Positions 7,601 through 16,275 are shown, counted from the first letter of the stretch. The stretch is DNA of 20,100 nt from Roseobacter sp. (GCA_024636425.1 JAGXHB010000050.1:1-20100); one strand, 5' to 3'. The notes: generated by a model from the letters alone, not told the origin. Translations and numbers: made by a program.

Positions 7601-8359
7601 TCAATCCACAGGCAGACCGGCTTCGCGGAACCAGGTCATCGCGTCGGCACCTGCCGGAGTTTTCATTGGCGTATCGGGATCGGTCACCGCCCGCCAGACC
7701 GCCTGCGCCACATCGTCCGACACGGTCACCTCGGTCGATCCGCGCAGTTCGCCGAGATAATCTATGACAAAGGCCTCGTAGGGTGCGGGGATCTCCATCC
7801 CCATCCGGGCGACGGCGTTCTGACCGAAAGAGGTTGTCGGCGACGAGCCCGGCAAGACCAGCCGCACCCGTACGCCGAAGAGCGCCGCCTCGAGCGCGAA
7901 GCTTTCGGTGAAAGAGTTGAGCGCGGCCTTGCTGGCGCTGTAGGCCGAGAGGGCAGGGAGCGGCTTGACCGTGACGCTGGAGCTGACATTGACGATCACA
8001 CCCTCGCCCCGCTCGCGGAACTGCGGCATGACGGCCTTGGTCATGGCGATGGGGCCGAGGATATTGGTCTCGAACACCTCGCGCATATTCTCCATCGTCG
8101 CGCCTTCCAGCACGTTTAGCATCCCGACCCCGGCATTGTTGACCAGCGCGTTGAGCGGCCCGGCCTGTGCGACAGCCGCTGCAACACTGTCCGCGTCGGT
8201 TACATCCAGCGGCAGGACGGTCAGCCCCTCCTGCGCGGGCAGGATATCTTCGCGGGGATTGCGCATGGTGGCGACCACCTCCCAGCCTGCGGCGCAGAAA
8301 CGCTGCGCGGTGGCGAGGCCGAACCCGGTCGAGCAGCCGGTGATGAGGATTCTGGGCAT
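7601..8359 (-). CDS. Short-chain dehydrogenase/reductase (SDR) family oxidoreductase
   Basis: This is a classical SDR of 252 residues. The cofactor motif TGCSTGFG lies at 7-14, NNAG at 74-77, an active-site Ser near 127, and Y140-S-A-S-K144 is the catalytic YxxxK. The residue after strand 2 is not an obvious Asp, and R33/R36 follow (MRNPRE), which leans towards NADP(H). It probably interconverts an alcohol and a ketone. AGGAGAA precedes the ATG with good spacing. It is divergent from the AraC regulator and upstream of the hydrolase, forming a small inducible oxidoreductase/hydrolase unit. Confidence 0.92.
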   Translation of the reverse strand: MPRILITGCSTGFGLATAQRFCAAGWEVVATMRNPREDILPAQEGLTVLPLDVTDADSVAAAVAQAGPLNALVNNAGVGMLNVLEGATMENMREVFETNILGPIAMTKAVMPQFRERGEGVIVNVSSSVTVKPLPALSAYSASKAALNSFTESFALEAALFGVRVRLVLPGSSPTTSFGQNAVARMGMEIPAPYEAFVIDYLGELRGSTEVTVSDDVAQAVWRAVTDPDTPMKTPAGADAMTWFREAGLPVD

Positions 8360-8406
8360 AGTGTTTTTCTCCTGTTGTTGCCTTGTTTAGGAGATGGCGC
8401 ACATCC

Positions 8407-8456
8407 TCCGGACAATCTATCACTGGAAATCCTGAATACTTTCGCATATGTCCGGA
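8407..8456. promoter_or_regulatory. Inverted repeat in the AraC/SDR divergent promoter region
   Basis: TCCGGACA (8407-8414) and TGTCCGGA (8449-8456) are perfect inverted 8-mers, 34 bp apart, within the roughly 100 bp separating the two divergent genes. Between them the DNA is more AT-rich. They are plausible operator half-sites for the adjacent AraC protein. The right arm overlaps the first possible ATG (8448) of that gene, which supports the next ATG as the real start. Confidence 0.4.
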
Positions 8457-8459
8457 AAC

Positions 8460-9356
8460 ATGAGTGATCCCCTCGCAGATGTCGTCAGCCTCCTGAAACC
8501 CGCCCCGTCGATCTCCAAGCTGGTGTCGGGCGGCGGTCGGTGGATCGTTGAGCGTTCGAACATGGGCAGTCCGTTTTACTGCGCGATGGTCGAGGGCAGT
8601 TGCTGGATGACAATCGCCGGCCGCGCGCCAATCCGTCTCAGGGCAGGCGATTTCGTGTTGGTGCCCGCTGTCTTCGACTTCTCGATGTCGAGCCTGGAGC
8701 CGCCGACAGGCATCGCGCGGCCGTGGCCCCTTGAGGTCAGCCCCGGGGTGTTTCGAATGGGCAATCCCGACGTGCCCGCTGAAGTGCAGGCGCTGGTCGG
8801 CCATTGTGCCTTTGCCTCCCGAGACAAGGACCTTCTGGTGTCGCTGTTGCCCGAGGTCATCCACGTCCAGGGCGCGGACCGGCTGACCCCGCTGGTGAGG
8901 ATGATCAACGATGAAACCCGGAGCGACCGTGCCGCCCGCGACATGGTGCTGGGTCATCTGCTGGAAGTGCTGCTGATCGAGGCGCTTCGCTCGACCGCCG
9001 AAACAGCCGCAACACCAGGCCTGCTGCGCGGACTCGCGAACCCGCAGCTCGGCCTTGCCCTGCGGCAGATACACGCGAACCCCGACCATCCGCACTCAGT
9101 GGCCGCGCTGGCAAAGGCCGCCGCAATGTCGCGCTCGACCTTCTACGAACGTTTCCGCCGCGAGATCGGCGCTGCGCCGATGGAATATGTCACGACTTGG
9201 CGGATGGCGCTGGCCAAGGACATGCTGGCCCGGAAAGAGGCACCGATCGCCGAAATTGCCAGGCGCATCGGCTATGGCTCTGCCAGCGCTTTCAGCGTCG
9301 CCTTCGCCCGCTATGTCGGTGCCCCGCCGGGGGCCTTCGCGGCCATGCGGGGCTAG
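8460..9356 (+). CDS. AraC-family transcriptional regulator with N-terminal cupin domain
   Basis: This regulator is about 298 residues. The N-terminal half (PLADVVSLLKP, then GRWIVERSNMG and LRAGDFVLVP) matches the AraC_binding/cupin_6 type ligand domain. The C-terminal half holds two helix-turn-helix units: SVAALAKAAAMSRSTFYERF and PIAEIARRIGYGSASAFSVA. The ATG at 8460 is preferred because GGAA precedes it and the family usually begins with SDPLADVV; an ATG at 8448 would add four residues and overlap the inverted repeat. Relatives are often found divergent from an SDR or oxidoreductase gene, as here. It probably senses a small organic compound and activates the SDR-hydrolase pair. Confidence 0.9.
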   Translation: MSDPLADVVSLLKPAPSISKLVSGGGRWIVERSNMGSPFYCAMVEGSCWMTIAGRAPIRLRAGDFVLVPAVFDFSMSSLEPPTGIARPWPLEVSPGVFRMGNPDVPAEVQALVGHCAFASRDKDLLVSLLPEVIHVQGADRLTPLVRMINDETRSDRAARDMVLGHLLEVLLIEALRSTAETAATPGLLRGLANPQLGLALRQIHANPDHPHSVAALAKAAAMSRSTFYERFRREIGAAPMEYVTTWRMALAKDMLARKEAPIAEIARRIGYGSASAFSVAFARYVGAPPGAFAAMRG

Positions 9357-9824
9357 CTGCGTTCAGGGGTGCATCCTCGCGCGCTTGGTGATCTCTTCGA
9401 CCTTGTTCCCTTCGTGCCGCAGCGCGACCCCTCAAGGTCAGGCGCATTATTTTGGGTTGTGTCGCAAACTTTCCGAGCTTTTTCTCTGTCTGACGATGTG
9501 GCAGCAGTTTGTCTATGAAGACCAAAGGCTGCAACTGAATTTGCAGCCCATAAACTTGCCGTTCCATTGCAATGCATGTGGGTAGACGGCACCGTATTCC
9601 GTTAGGACCAGGTGGGCGGCACGGCATGAAGTGGACAGCCAGCGATCAAATCTGATGGGACGTCTGGCGCGGAGGGACCCGGTGCGAAGAGGTTCTGACT
9701 TCGGTGGGCACTTCACAAGCTGGAACGCTCAATGGCCTTTACCTGTTCGGTCAAATAACGCCTTTGAACTGACGGTGCTGGAAGTCTGCATTAATCTAGG
9801 TGTTTTTCCGAATTGGCGCTAAGG
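9357..9824. other. 468-bp gap with gene debris and no intact gene
   Basis: On the minus strand a short frame ends at 9363 with VALRHEGNKVEEITKRARMH followed by Pro and a stop. It looks like the C-terminus of a lost gene (perhaps NTF2/SnoaL-like, a guess), and a stop codon closes it upstream near 9435. An IS6-like terminus lies at 9454-9474. Beyond that, up to 9824, no frame resembles a protein I know and GC drops. Short open frames at 9631-9822 (+) and 9513-9716 (-) show no recognisable motif and are not called. Confidence 0.4.
9454..9474. mobile_element. Possible IS6-family terminal inverted repeat
   Basis: GGGTTGTGTCGCAAACTTTCC resembles the conserved IS6/IS26-family terminus pattern GGnnnTGTyGCAAA. 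No matching opposite end and no IS6 transposase were seen in the window, so at most a solo end or scar remains. It sits at the right border of the GC-rich block. Confidence 0.3.
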
Positions 9825-10637
9825 CTAGAACTCGTCGACCTCGAACACGAAACTGTCCGCGTCTATCCGGTTTGTGATCAATGGGATAATATCTTGCCTG
9901 ATCCGACCAGAGGTGGGGTGAAAAAAACCGCTTTCCTGCAGGGCTTTACGGACGTTGATCCGGCGACCGAGATGATCGAGCAGTACCTTCGATGCACCCG
10001 GCTTGCGACCGCGTCGCGTCGGGCCGCCTGTCTGTATCCCGACAAGACTTGTCAGACGGTGCTGGTGGCTGGGGTAGAGCGTCGCTTGGGTTACCGATTT
10101 CTTCTCCAGTGTTTCATATTCGACGATGTAGATGCGATCCGCGAGGTAGAACAGCGCGCCTTCGTACTTGTTCAGACCCATCGTTTTTCCGGTATCAGGA
10201 TCGCGTAAGACTTCGATATTCTTCCAGTAATATCTGCCGCCGACTTCGTGGATTGAGGCGAGAGAACGCGTGACAAGACCCTTGTTCCCAAAGGAAAAGA
10301 AATAACGGAAATAATAGCCAACGTATCGGTCAAGCTTCTGGCTTTCGCGATAGATGCTTTCCAGCTTTTCAAGGGGCTTACCTAGCCCGGTCGACTGCTC
10401 TGGAACGGGCCTGAGCAAGATCATCTGTTCGAATTGCGGATGCTCCAGCAACATTTCCGCCTCGGTTACGCCGAAAAAGTCGCAGATCTTGCGCATGTTT
10501 GCACGCGAGGGCCGCGTCTGGCCTGCGAGGTACTTGTTGAATTGCTGACGGTTCACACCCAAACTGCGGCACACTTCGGCAATTGAGGGCCGGTAGCTGC
10601 ACAGCAAACCAAGGTTGACGGCGAAATCATCTTTCAT
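9825..10637 (-). CDS. XRE-type helix-turn-helix transcriptional regulator with uncharacterised C-terminal domain
   Basis: This 270-residue protein has an N-terminal HTH at about 17-63 (SIAEVCRSLGVNRQQFNKYL, then RPSRANMRKICDFFGV). That is the usual XRE arrangement with a QQFNKYL recognition helix. The rest (about 85-270) is rich in aromatic residues (YVGYYFRYFFSFGNKG, GRYYWKNIEVL, YLADRIYIVEYETLEKK) and may be a ligand-binding domain I do not recognise. The start at 10637 was chosen because the open frame further upstream runs into the transporter gene. It is divergent from the peptide transporter operon with a 119-bp gap, so it probably regulates that operon. Confidence 0.8.
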   Translation of the reverse strand: MKDDFAVNLGLLCSYRPSIAEVCRSLGVNRQQFNKYLAGQTRPSRANMRKICDFFGVTEAEMLLEHPQFEQMILLRPVPEQSTGLGKPLEKLESIYRESQKLDRYVGYYFRYFFSFGNKGLVTRSLASIHEVGGRYYWKNIEVLRDPDTGKTMGLNKYEGALFYLADRIYIVEYETLEKKSVTQATLYPSHQHRLTSLVGIQTGGPTRRGRKPGASKVLLDHLGRRINVRKALQESGFFHPTSGRIRQDIIPLITNRIDADSFVFEVDEF

Positions 10638-10756
10638 GCGCCCATTCGCACATAGAAGCTGATACAGTGTCAAGCAGCGAAGAGGAGCGAAATAGCCGAA
10701 GGGTTTGCGATATGATCTGCTTTGTTCAAACAACAAGCGATCAGGGAGTGCAAAGA
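10638..10756. promoter_or_regulatory. Divergent control region of the XRE regulator and peptide transporter
   Basis: This gap separates two divergent genes. It contains a small dyad, TTGTT-CA-AACAA, near 10724-10735, a candidate half-site pair for an HTH protein. TTGACA read on the minus strand at about 10669-10674 could be a -35 element for the XRE gene. AGGGAG at 10743-10748 is the ribosome site of the transporter gene. These are readings by eye and none is decisive. Confidence 0.35.
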
Positions 10757-12310
10757 ATGAAGAAACTCGAACTTTCGCGGCGGGGTTTTCTGGCCAGCGG
10801 CGTAGCAGTCGGAGCCTTGGGACTGGCATGAATCTATCCTTTTGGCGCTCGGGCGCAGGGAACGGAGCTGTTGCGGTTGCGGCTGGATGGCGACAACAAG
10901 ATCCTCGACCCCGGCTATATGATCGGCGGCACAGAGGTTGAAGCGCAAAAGCAATGTCTGCCATTTCTGGCGCAGTACAAGCGTGAGGGCGACACCTTCG
11001 GTTGGGAGCCGACCTATTACGTGACCAAGTTGGAACAGCGCGACCCCACGCATATCGACTTTGAGCTGACTGAAGGGCTGATCTGGTCGAACGGCTATGG
11101 GCCGCTGATGGCGTCGGATGTCAAATACTCTTACGAACGCATGAAAGGCACTGATTGGGGCGGCTATTTCGAGGCGCTCGACCATGTTGAAGTGACCGGC
11201 GACCGCACGGGCACCATTGTTCTGAACAAACCTTTCGCGCCGTTTTTCATGGTCACTCTGTGCCACGGTCCGGGTGCAATCCTGTGTGAGAAAGCGACAA
11301 AAGACGCGGGTGGCAAGTTCACCACCAAATTCCCGGCGATTTGCGGACCGTACACCTACGACCAGATCCCCGGCCAACGGACAACCTTTGCGCTGAACCC
11401 TGAATGGACGGGTCCAAAACCTGGCTTTGACACTGTCACCTTGCAGGTGATCACCGAAGTGAAAGCGGCTGAGCTTGCCTATGAAGCGGGCGAGCTTGAT
11501 TGCACGGAACTGGGCGCTGACACGATGGCGCGTTATGCTGCGGCCATGCCCCCCAACTCGTCCCTGACGACGGCGGGCGAATTGCAGTATATGTGGATGG
11601 GCATGAACACAGAACATCCTAAGCTGCAAAACAAGCTGGTGCGTCAGGCGATCCAACACGCGGTGGATGTCGATTCCATCCTTGCGGGCGCTTATTCGGG
11701 GACCACCACCAAATCCAACGGGATCGTCTGCCCTGGTTTGATCGGTCACCGCGACGCTACCAAATCCTATAGCTACGATCCGGCAAAGGCGCGTGAGTTG
11801 ATGGACGCATCCGGTGAGACAGGGCTGACCCTGACGCTGCGGACGCTGAACAACCAAGAACGCATGCTGACCTCGCAGATCATTCAGGCCAATCTCGCGG
11901 TGATCGGCATCACCGTGGAAATTCTGCCGCTCGACAGCGGTCCTTTCTGGGAGATGGGATCGGAATCTGCGGGTGATACATGGCAAGACCTTCAGCTTTG
12001 GACGATGCGGTTTGCCGGTACGCCGGACCCGTATGAAGCAGCTCAGTGGTTCGTGTCATCGCAGGTCGGCGTATGGAACTGGGAACGCTGGACCGACCCG
12101 GAATATGACCGGTTGTATGAAGCGGGCCTAGCAGAATCCGACCCCGAAAAGCGCAATGATATCTATCTAAAGATGCAGGATATCATGGAAGAAACAGGCG
12201 CTTATGTCTGGATCAACCACGAGCCAGAAGCCTATGTGCACGGGACAGATATCCAGATCAGCGCGGCACCGTCCGGCGAATTGGACTACCGTCGTTTTGC
12301 AAGGATTTAA
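10757..12310 (+). pseudogene. ABC-transporter substrate-binding protein (SBP family 5, dipeptide/oligopeptide), interrupted by an in-frame TGA
   Basis: ATG 10757 follows an AGGGAG site and reads MKKLELSRRGFLASGVAVGA then LGLA, a Tat signal peptide. An in-frame TGA (10829-10831) follows, and the same frame resumes with IYPFGARAQGTELLRL. From there the protein is intact to 12310 and shows family-5 features: LTEGLIWSNGYGPLMASDVK, YSYERM and VRQAIQHAVDVDSI. Total length would be about 517, normal for DppA/OppA-type proteins. The stop is thus a point nonsense change inside the signal peptide (GGA or TGG to TGA is one base) or a sequencing error. Restart at TTG 10871 would give a protein without a signal, unable to work in the periplasm. 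The rest of the operon downstream is complete. Family call is strong; functional status is doubtful. Confidence 0.85.
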
Positions 12311-12314
12311 TGTG

Positions 12315-12350
12315 TTGATGCCCCGCTGTTGTTTGGCGGCGGGGCGTCAA
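12315..12350 (+). promoter_or_regulatory. Intercistronic stem-loop between binding-protein and permease genes
   Basis: TTGATGCCCCGC (12315-12326) pairs over 12 bp with GCGGGGCGTCAA (12339-12350), one G-U wobble, 12-base loop. No T-run follows, so it is unlikely to end all transcription. Stable hairpins at this place in binding-protein ABC operons are known to protect the upstream mRNA and lower permease expression; that role is inferred here. Confidence 0.55.
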
Positions 12351-12389
12351 TTGCTGAACGCGTTTCGGCCACGAAAGGGACTTCGTTAA

Positions 12390-13334
12390 GTGATCGCCTA
12401 TCTGACCAAGCGGCTTGGCCTGTCTGTTGCTGTGGTGTTTCTTGTCGTTCTCATTCTATTTTCGCTTTTACAGCTGATCCCCGGCGATCCGGCGACAGTG
12501 GCGCTTGGGCCGCGGGCGACACCCGAAGCCATCGCGCGATATGCGGAAAAGATGCATCTGGACGCGCCCGTCTGGCAGCAGTTCCTTATCTATGCAGGCA
12601 ATGCAGCGACCGGTGATCTGGGTATCGATGTGTTCACCGAACGGTCGGTCACCACGATCATCCTCGAGCGGATCGGCTTTACGCTGGCTTTGATCTTTGT
12701 GGCGATGGGCTGGGCCATGTTACTGGGTATTCCGCTTGGTTGTCTGGCGGCGGTGAAACCGAACACCTGGGTCGACCGGATCACCGGAATCCTGTCCGTG
12801 GGCACCATCGCGGTGCCTTCGTTTCTTGTTTCGATCTGGGCGATCCTGATCTTTGCGGTCAATCTGCGCTGGCTTCCCGCCATCGGCGCAGGAGAGCCCG
12901 GTGACACGGCGGACCAGCTCACGCACCTCATCCTGCCTGCCTTTGCCGTCGGGCTGAGCTGGGTTGGATACCTTGCCCGGATGGTCCGTGCCTCGATGCT
13001 TGAGGTGATGGGCGAAACCTATATCCGGTCTGCCCGCGCCTTTGGCCTGACACAGAGAAGGATCGTGTTCGGATACGCGTTGCGCGTTGCCATCCTGCCG
13101 ACAATCACCTTGATCGGGATGGGGTTCGGCGGCCTGATTTCGGCGGCTGTTTTTGCCGAGATCATTTTCGCCAGACCCGGACTTGGCAAGCTGATCTTCG
13201 ATTCCGTGATGGCGCGTAATTTCCCGGTTGTACAGGGCGGCGTGCTGGTGGCGACCACACTTTACCTCGGCGTCGTCCTTTTCTCTGACCTTCTTATTGC
13301 TTGGATTGATCCGCGTGTCCGTGATTCCCTCTGA
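12390..13334 (+). CDS. ABC-transporter permease, DppB/OppB type
   Basis: This 314-residue inner-membrane permease has a first membrane helix at about 9-30 (LGLSVAVVFLVVLILFSLL), a periplasmic loop with the family phrase IPGDPATVALGPRATPEAI, and five further hydrophobic segments. The cytoplasmic EAA-type loop MGETYIRSARAFGLTQRRIV, which contacts the ATPase, lies at about 207-226. The start is GTG 12390 with AAAGGGA about 10 bases upstream. The end overlaps the next permease gene by 20 bp. It forms the channel with the DppC-type partner. Confidence 0.93.
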   Translation: MIAYLTKRLGLSVAVVFLVVLILFSLLQLIPGDPATVALGPRATPEAIARYAEKMHLDAPVWQQFLIYAGNAATGDLGIDVFTERSVTTIILERIGFTLALIFVAMGWAMLLGIPLGCLAAVKPNTWVDRITGILSVGTIAVPSFLVSIWAILIFAVNLRWLPAIGAGEPGDTADQLTHLILPAFAVGLSWVGYLARMVRASMLEVMGETYIRSARAFGLTQRRIVFGYALRVAILPTITLIGMGFGGLISAAVFAEIIFARPGLGKLIFDSVMARNFPVVQGGVLVATTLYLGVVLFSDLLIAWIDPRVRDSL

Positions 13335-14220
13335 TCCCGTCATCGTAACGGTCCCCGACATCCGGGAGTCCGCCGCCCGCGAGCGTCGCGAGAAACTCTC
13401 GGCGTTCCTGCGCAACTGGCAGGGCGTGCTCGGACTTGTGCTTGTGATGATGTTCTTTATCAGTGCGATCTTCGCACCCTGGCTGGCCCCCTACGAGCCC
13501 AATACAATGGATATTCCCTCCCGTCTGTCGCCGCCGGTGTTGGATCATATCGCGGGGACGGACCAACTGGGTCGCGATACGTTTTCACGTCTGCTCTATG
13601 GCGGGCGCGTCGCGCTCAAGATCGCGGCGATCGGCGTTTCGGTGTCACTGGCGATCGGCCTGTTGCTGGGCATGATCGCGGGGCTGGGACCACGGTGGCT
13701 CGACAATCTGCTGTTGCTGCTTTTCGATGCAGTGCGCGCCTTTCCGACGATCATTCTGGCGCTAGCCACGGTGGCACTGACCGGGCCCAGCATGGAAATG
13801 GTGCTGGCCATCGTCATCATCACGTCGATCCCGCAATATGCACGCGTGACGCGGACCGCCACGATGTCGTTGCGCAATACGGAATTCATTCAGGCTGAAC
13901 GCTCGCTCGGGGCTTCGACTATTCGGATACTGTGGCACCATATCCTGCCCAACGTGATCGGCCCCTTGCTGATCCTAGCCGCAATGGACGTGCCGGTCGT
14001 CGTATCGGTCGAGGCGGGGCTCAGCTTTCTGGGGCTGGGTGTTCTGCCGCCCACGGCGAGCTGGGGCACGATCCTGAACGAAGGGTACCTGGTCATCCGC
14101 AATGCGCCCTGGATGGTGGTTGCCGCTGGAATCCCGCTGATCCTGACCACTCTTGGTTTCACATTTCTGGGCGAAGCGCTGCGCGATATCTTCGATCCAC
14201 GCATGGGCAAAGGACGCTGA
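13315..14220 (+). CDS. ABC-transporter permease, DppC/OppC type
   Basis: This is the second membrane subunit, about 301 residues. It has a long cytoplasmic N-terminus with RERREKLSAFLRNWQGVLGL leading into the first helix, as in DppC/OppC. The HIAGTDQLGRDTFSRLLYGG motif is diagnostic of this subfamily, and the EAA loop is FIQAERSLGASTIRILWHH. GTG 13315 or GTG 13321, both inside the end of the DppB-type gene, are the sensible starts; an upstream in-frame codon at 13228 would give a nonsense-looking N-terminus. The ATPase gene begins 4 bp after its stop. Confidence 0.92.
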   Translation: MSVIPSDPVIVTVPDIRESAARERREKLSAFLRNWQGVLGLVLVMMFFISAIFAPWLAPYEPNTMDIPSRLSPPVLDHIAGTDQLGRDTFSRLLYGGRVALKIAAIGVSVSLAIGLLLGMIAGLGPRWLDNLLLLLFDAVRAFPTIILALATVALTGPSMEMVLAIVIITSIPQYARVTRTATMSLRNTEFIQAERSLGASTIRILWHHILPNVIGPLLILAAMDVPVVVSVEAGLSFLGLGVLPPTASWGTILNEGYLVIRNAPWMVVAAGIPLILTTLGFTFLGEALRDIFDPRMGKGR

Positions 14221-14223
14221 CGC

Positions 14224-16275
14224 ATGGATCCTGTACTTGATGTGAGCGATCTTTCGGTCGAGTTTCGCACTGCGCGCGGACGGATCAAAGCGTTGCGCAA
14301 TGTAAGTTTTTCGGTGCAGCCAGGCCGCATCGTCGGCATCGTTGGCGAAAGCGGGTCCGGTAAAAGCACGGTGCTTTGGTCGATCCTTGATCTGCTGGCA
14401 AGCAATGCCATCGTGACGGGCGGGAAGATCAGCTTTGAAGGTCGCGATATGTTGACCCGATCCACAAAAGATATGCTTGCGCTGCGAGGCGAGGACGTGT
14501 CGGTTGTGTTTCAGGACCCAATGACGTCGCAGATACCCGTCCTGACCTATGCGCGGCAAATGCGCGATATACTGTACCGCAGAGATGGACTGGGCAAGGC
14601 GCAGAAACGCAAGATGTCGGTCGACATGCTGGATAAGGTTGGCATTCCCGACCCAGAAATGCGCGTCGATCAATACCCGCATAACTTTTCAGGGGGGATG
14701 CGTCAGCGGGCGGGCATTGCCATGGCGATGCTGACCGGCCCCAAGCTGCTGCTTGCCGATGAGCCGACAACGGCGCTGGACGTCACGATGGAAGCGCAGA
14801 TCATTCACCTGTTGCGCGAAATGCAGCGAGAGACCGAAGCGACGGTCGTCGTTGTCTCGCACAATCTGGGCCTTATTGCGGAGCTTTGCGACGAGGTGGT
14901 GGTGATGTATGCAGGCGAGGTTGTCGAGGCAGGCAATGTGCACGACATTTTTCACCATGCGCAACACCCGTATACGCGCGCTCTGCTGGAATGCGACCCG
15001 GCGCAGATCAAAGGGAAATCTCATCGGCTGCCGGTGATCCCCGGCGATATTCCTGATCTTGTCCAGCCGCCGGTGGGCTGCATCTTTGCTGCGCGCTGTC
15101 AGCGGGTGATGCCGCTTTGTCTGGCTCAGGAGCCGCCGCTGGTCGAAGGGGAACAGGGTGGGTACGCCCGCTGCCACCTCTTGGCCGGACCGGAACAAGA
15201 CAGTAGCTGGCCACCGCCGCCCGAGGTGCCGACTGTCGCACGCGGGGCTGCGGCCACCGCCGGTGCAAAGACCATATCGCCCGAACCTTTGCTGGAGATT
15301 GCGAACCTTAACGTGAAGTTCAACACAATGGGTCCAGTCTGGGCCAAAGTGCGCGGCGTGAAACAGCCATGGGTCACTGCGGTCGTCGATGCGAGCATCA
15401 AGGTGCATGCAGGGGAAACCGTCGGTCTGGTCGGTGAAAGCGGGTCAGGAAAGACAACACTAGCGCGCGCCGCCCTGAACCTTGTTGGGTCGCAGGGAGG
15501 TTCAGTGCAGTTCGAAGGGCAGGGCATCAGGGGCATGGCGGAAAGTGGCTTCAAACGCTTCCGGCGCGATATGGTGATGATGTTTCAGGATCCGGTTGGG
15601 TCATTGTCGCCGCGCAAATCCGTCCGCGCGCTGATCACCGAGCCAATGAAAATCCACGGTATCAGAAACGTGGACCCCGACCGGGAAGCCGAACGTCTGG
15701 CCGACATGGTGCGCCTGCCAAAAGCGCTTTTGTCACGCTATCCCCACGAGCTTTCCGGCGGTCAGGCGCGCCGTGTCGGTGTCGCACGGGCATTGGCGCT
15801 CAATCCCAAACTGGTCATCGCGGACGAGCCTACAGCAGGGCTGGATGTGTCGGTGCAGGGAGAAATACTGAACCTTATGGCGGACTTGCAGGCGGAGCAC
15901 GGGCTCGGCTATCTGATCATTACCCATAATCTGCCGGTGGTGCGCCATATCAGCGACCGGCTTGCGATCATGTACCTTGGTCGCATAGTCGAAGAGGGGC
16001 CCGCGGACGAAGTATTTGCGGCTCCGTTGCACCCCTATACGGAAACACTGGTGTGCGGCGTTCCGCAACCCGATCCCGATCGTCGTCGGACGCATATGGT
16101 GGTCAAGGGCGAGGTGCCAAGCCTGCTAAACCGCCCCCAGGGCTGCGATTTCGTGTCCCGCTGTCCTCATGCCCGTCCGCTCTGTCACAAGGTGGTGCCC
16201 CCTCATGTCACCGCAGGGAACAAGCGTATGCATGCCTGTCACTTCCCATTAGGAACGGTCGGCACCCCCGAATAA
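14224..16275 (+). CDS. Fused double ATP-binding protein of the peptide ABC transporter (DppD-DppF type)
   Basis: This 683-residue protein carries two complete nucleotide-binding domains in one chain. NBD1: Walker A GESGSGKST at 41-49, signature FSGGM at 155-159, Walker B LLLADEPTTALD near 174-185, switch His in VVVSHNLG. NBD2: Walker A GESGSGKTT at 404-412, signature LSGGQ at 510-514, Walker B LVIADEPTAGLD near 530-541. Each NBD is followed by the Cys-containing oligopeptide-transporter C-terminal motif (CIFAARCQRVMPLCL; CDFVSRCPHARPLCH). The linker around 325-350 is Ala/Pro-rich. The first signature starts with Phe, as is common in the DppD half. It powers import through the two permeases. 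The dipeptidase gene follows 14 bp later. Confidence 0.95.
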   Translation: MDPVLDVSDLSVEFRTARGRIKALRNVSFSVQPGRIVGIVGESGSGKSTVLWSILDLLASNAIVTGGKISFEGRDMLTRSTKDMLALRGEDVSVVFQDPMTSQIPVLTYARQMRDILYRRDGLGKAQKRKMSVDMLDKVGIPDPEMRVDQYPHNFSGGMRQRAGIAMAMLTGPKLLLADEPTTALDVTMEAQIIHLLREMQRETEATVVVVSHNLGLIAELCDEVVVMYAGEVVEAGNVHDIFHHAQHPYTRALLECDPAQIKGKSHRLPVIPGDIPDLVQPPVGCIFAARCQRVMPLCLAQEPPLVEGEQGGYARCHLLAGPEQDSSWPPPPEVPTVARGAAATAGAKTISPEPLLEIANLNVKFNTMGPVWAKVRGVKQPWVTAVVDASIKVHAGETVGLVGESGSGKTTLARAALNLVGSQGGSVQFEGQGIRGMAESGFKRFRRDMVMMFQDPVGSLSPRKSVRALITEPMKIHGIRNVDPDREAERLADMVRLPKALLSRYPHELSGGQARRVGVARALALNPKLVIADEPTAGLDVSVQGEILNLMADLQAEHGLGYLIITHNLPVVRHISDRLAIMYLGRIVEEGPADEVFAAPLHPYTETLVCGVPQPDPDRRRTHMVVKGEVPSLLNRPQGCDFVSRCPHARPLCHKVVPPHVTAGNKRMHACHFPLGTVGTPE

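Noticed and set aside
7539..9095. Upstream extension of the hydrolase frame to 837 codons
   Set aside because: The extension runs through the SDR and AraC genes in the wrong frame and is junk-like; the real start at 7538 has a ribosome site.
9631..9822. 63-codon plus-strand frame
   Set aside because: No ribosome site, no recognisable domain, and located in degraded DNA.
10670..11986. 438-codon minus-strand frame
   Set aside because: It is antisense to the substrate-binding protein, which is clearly coding on the plus strand.
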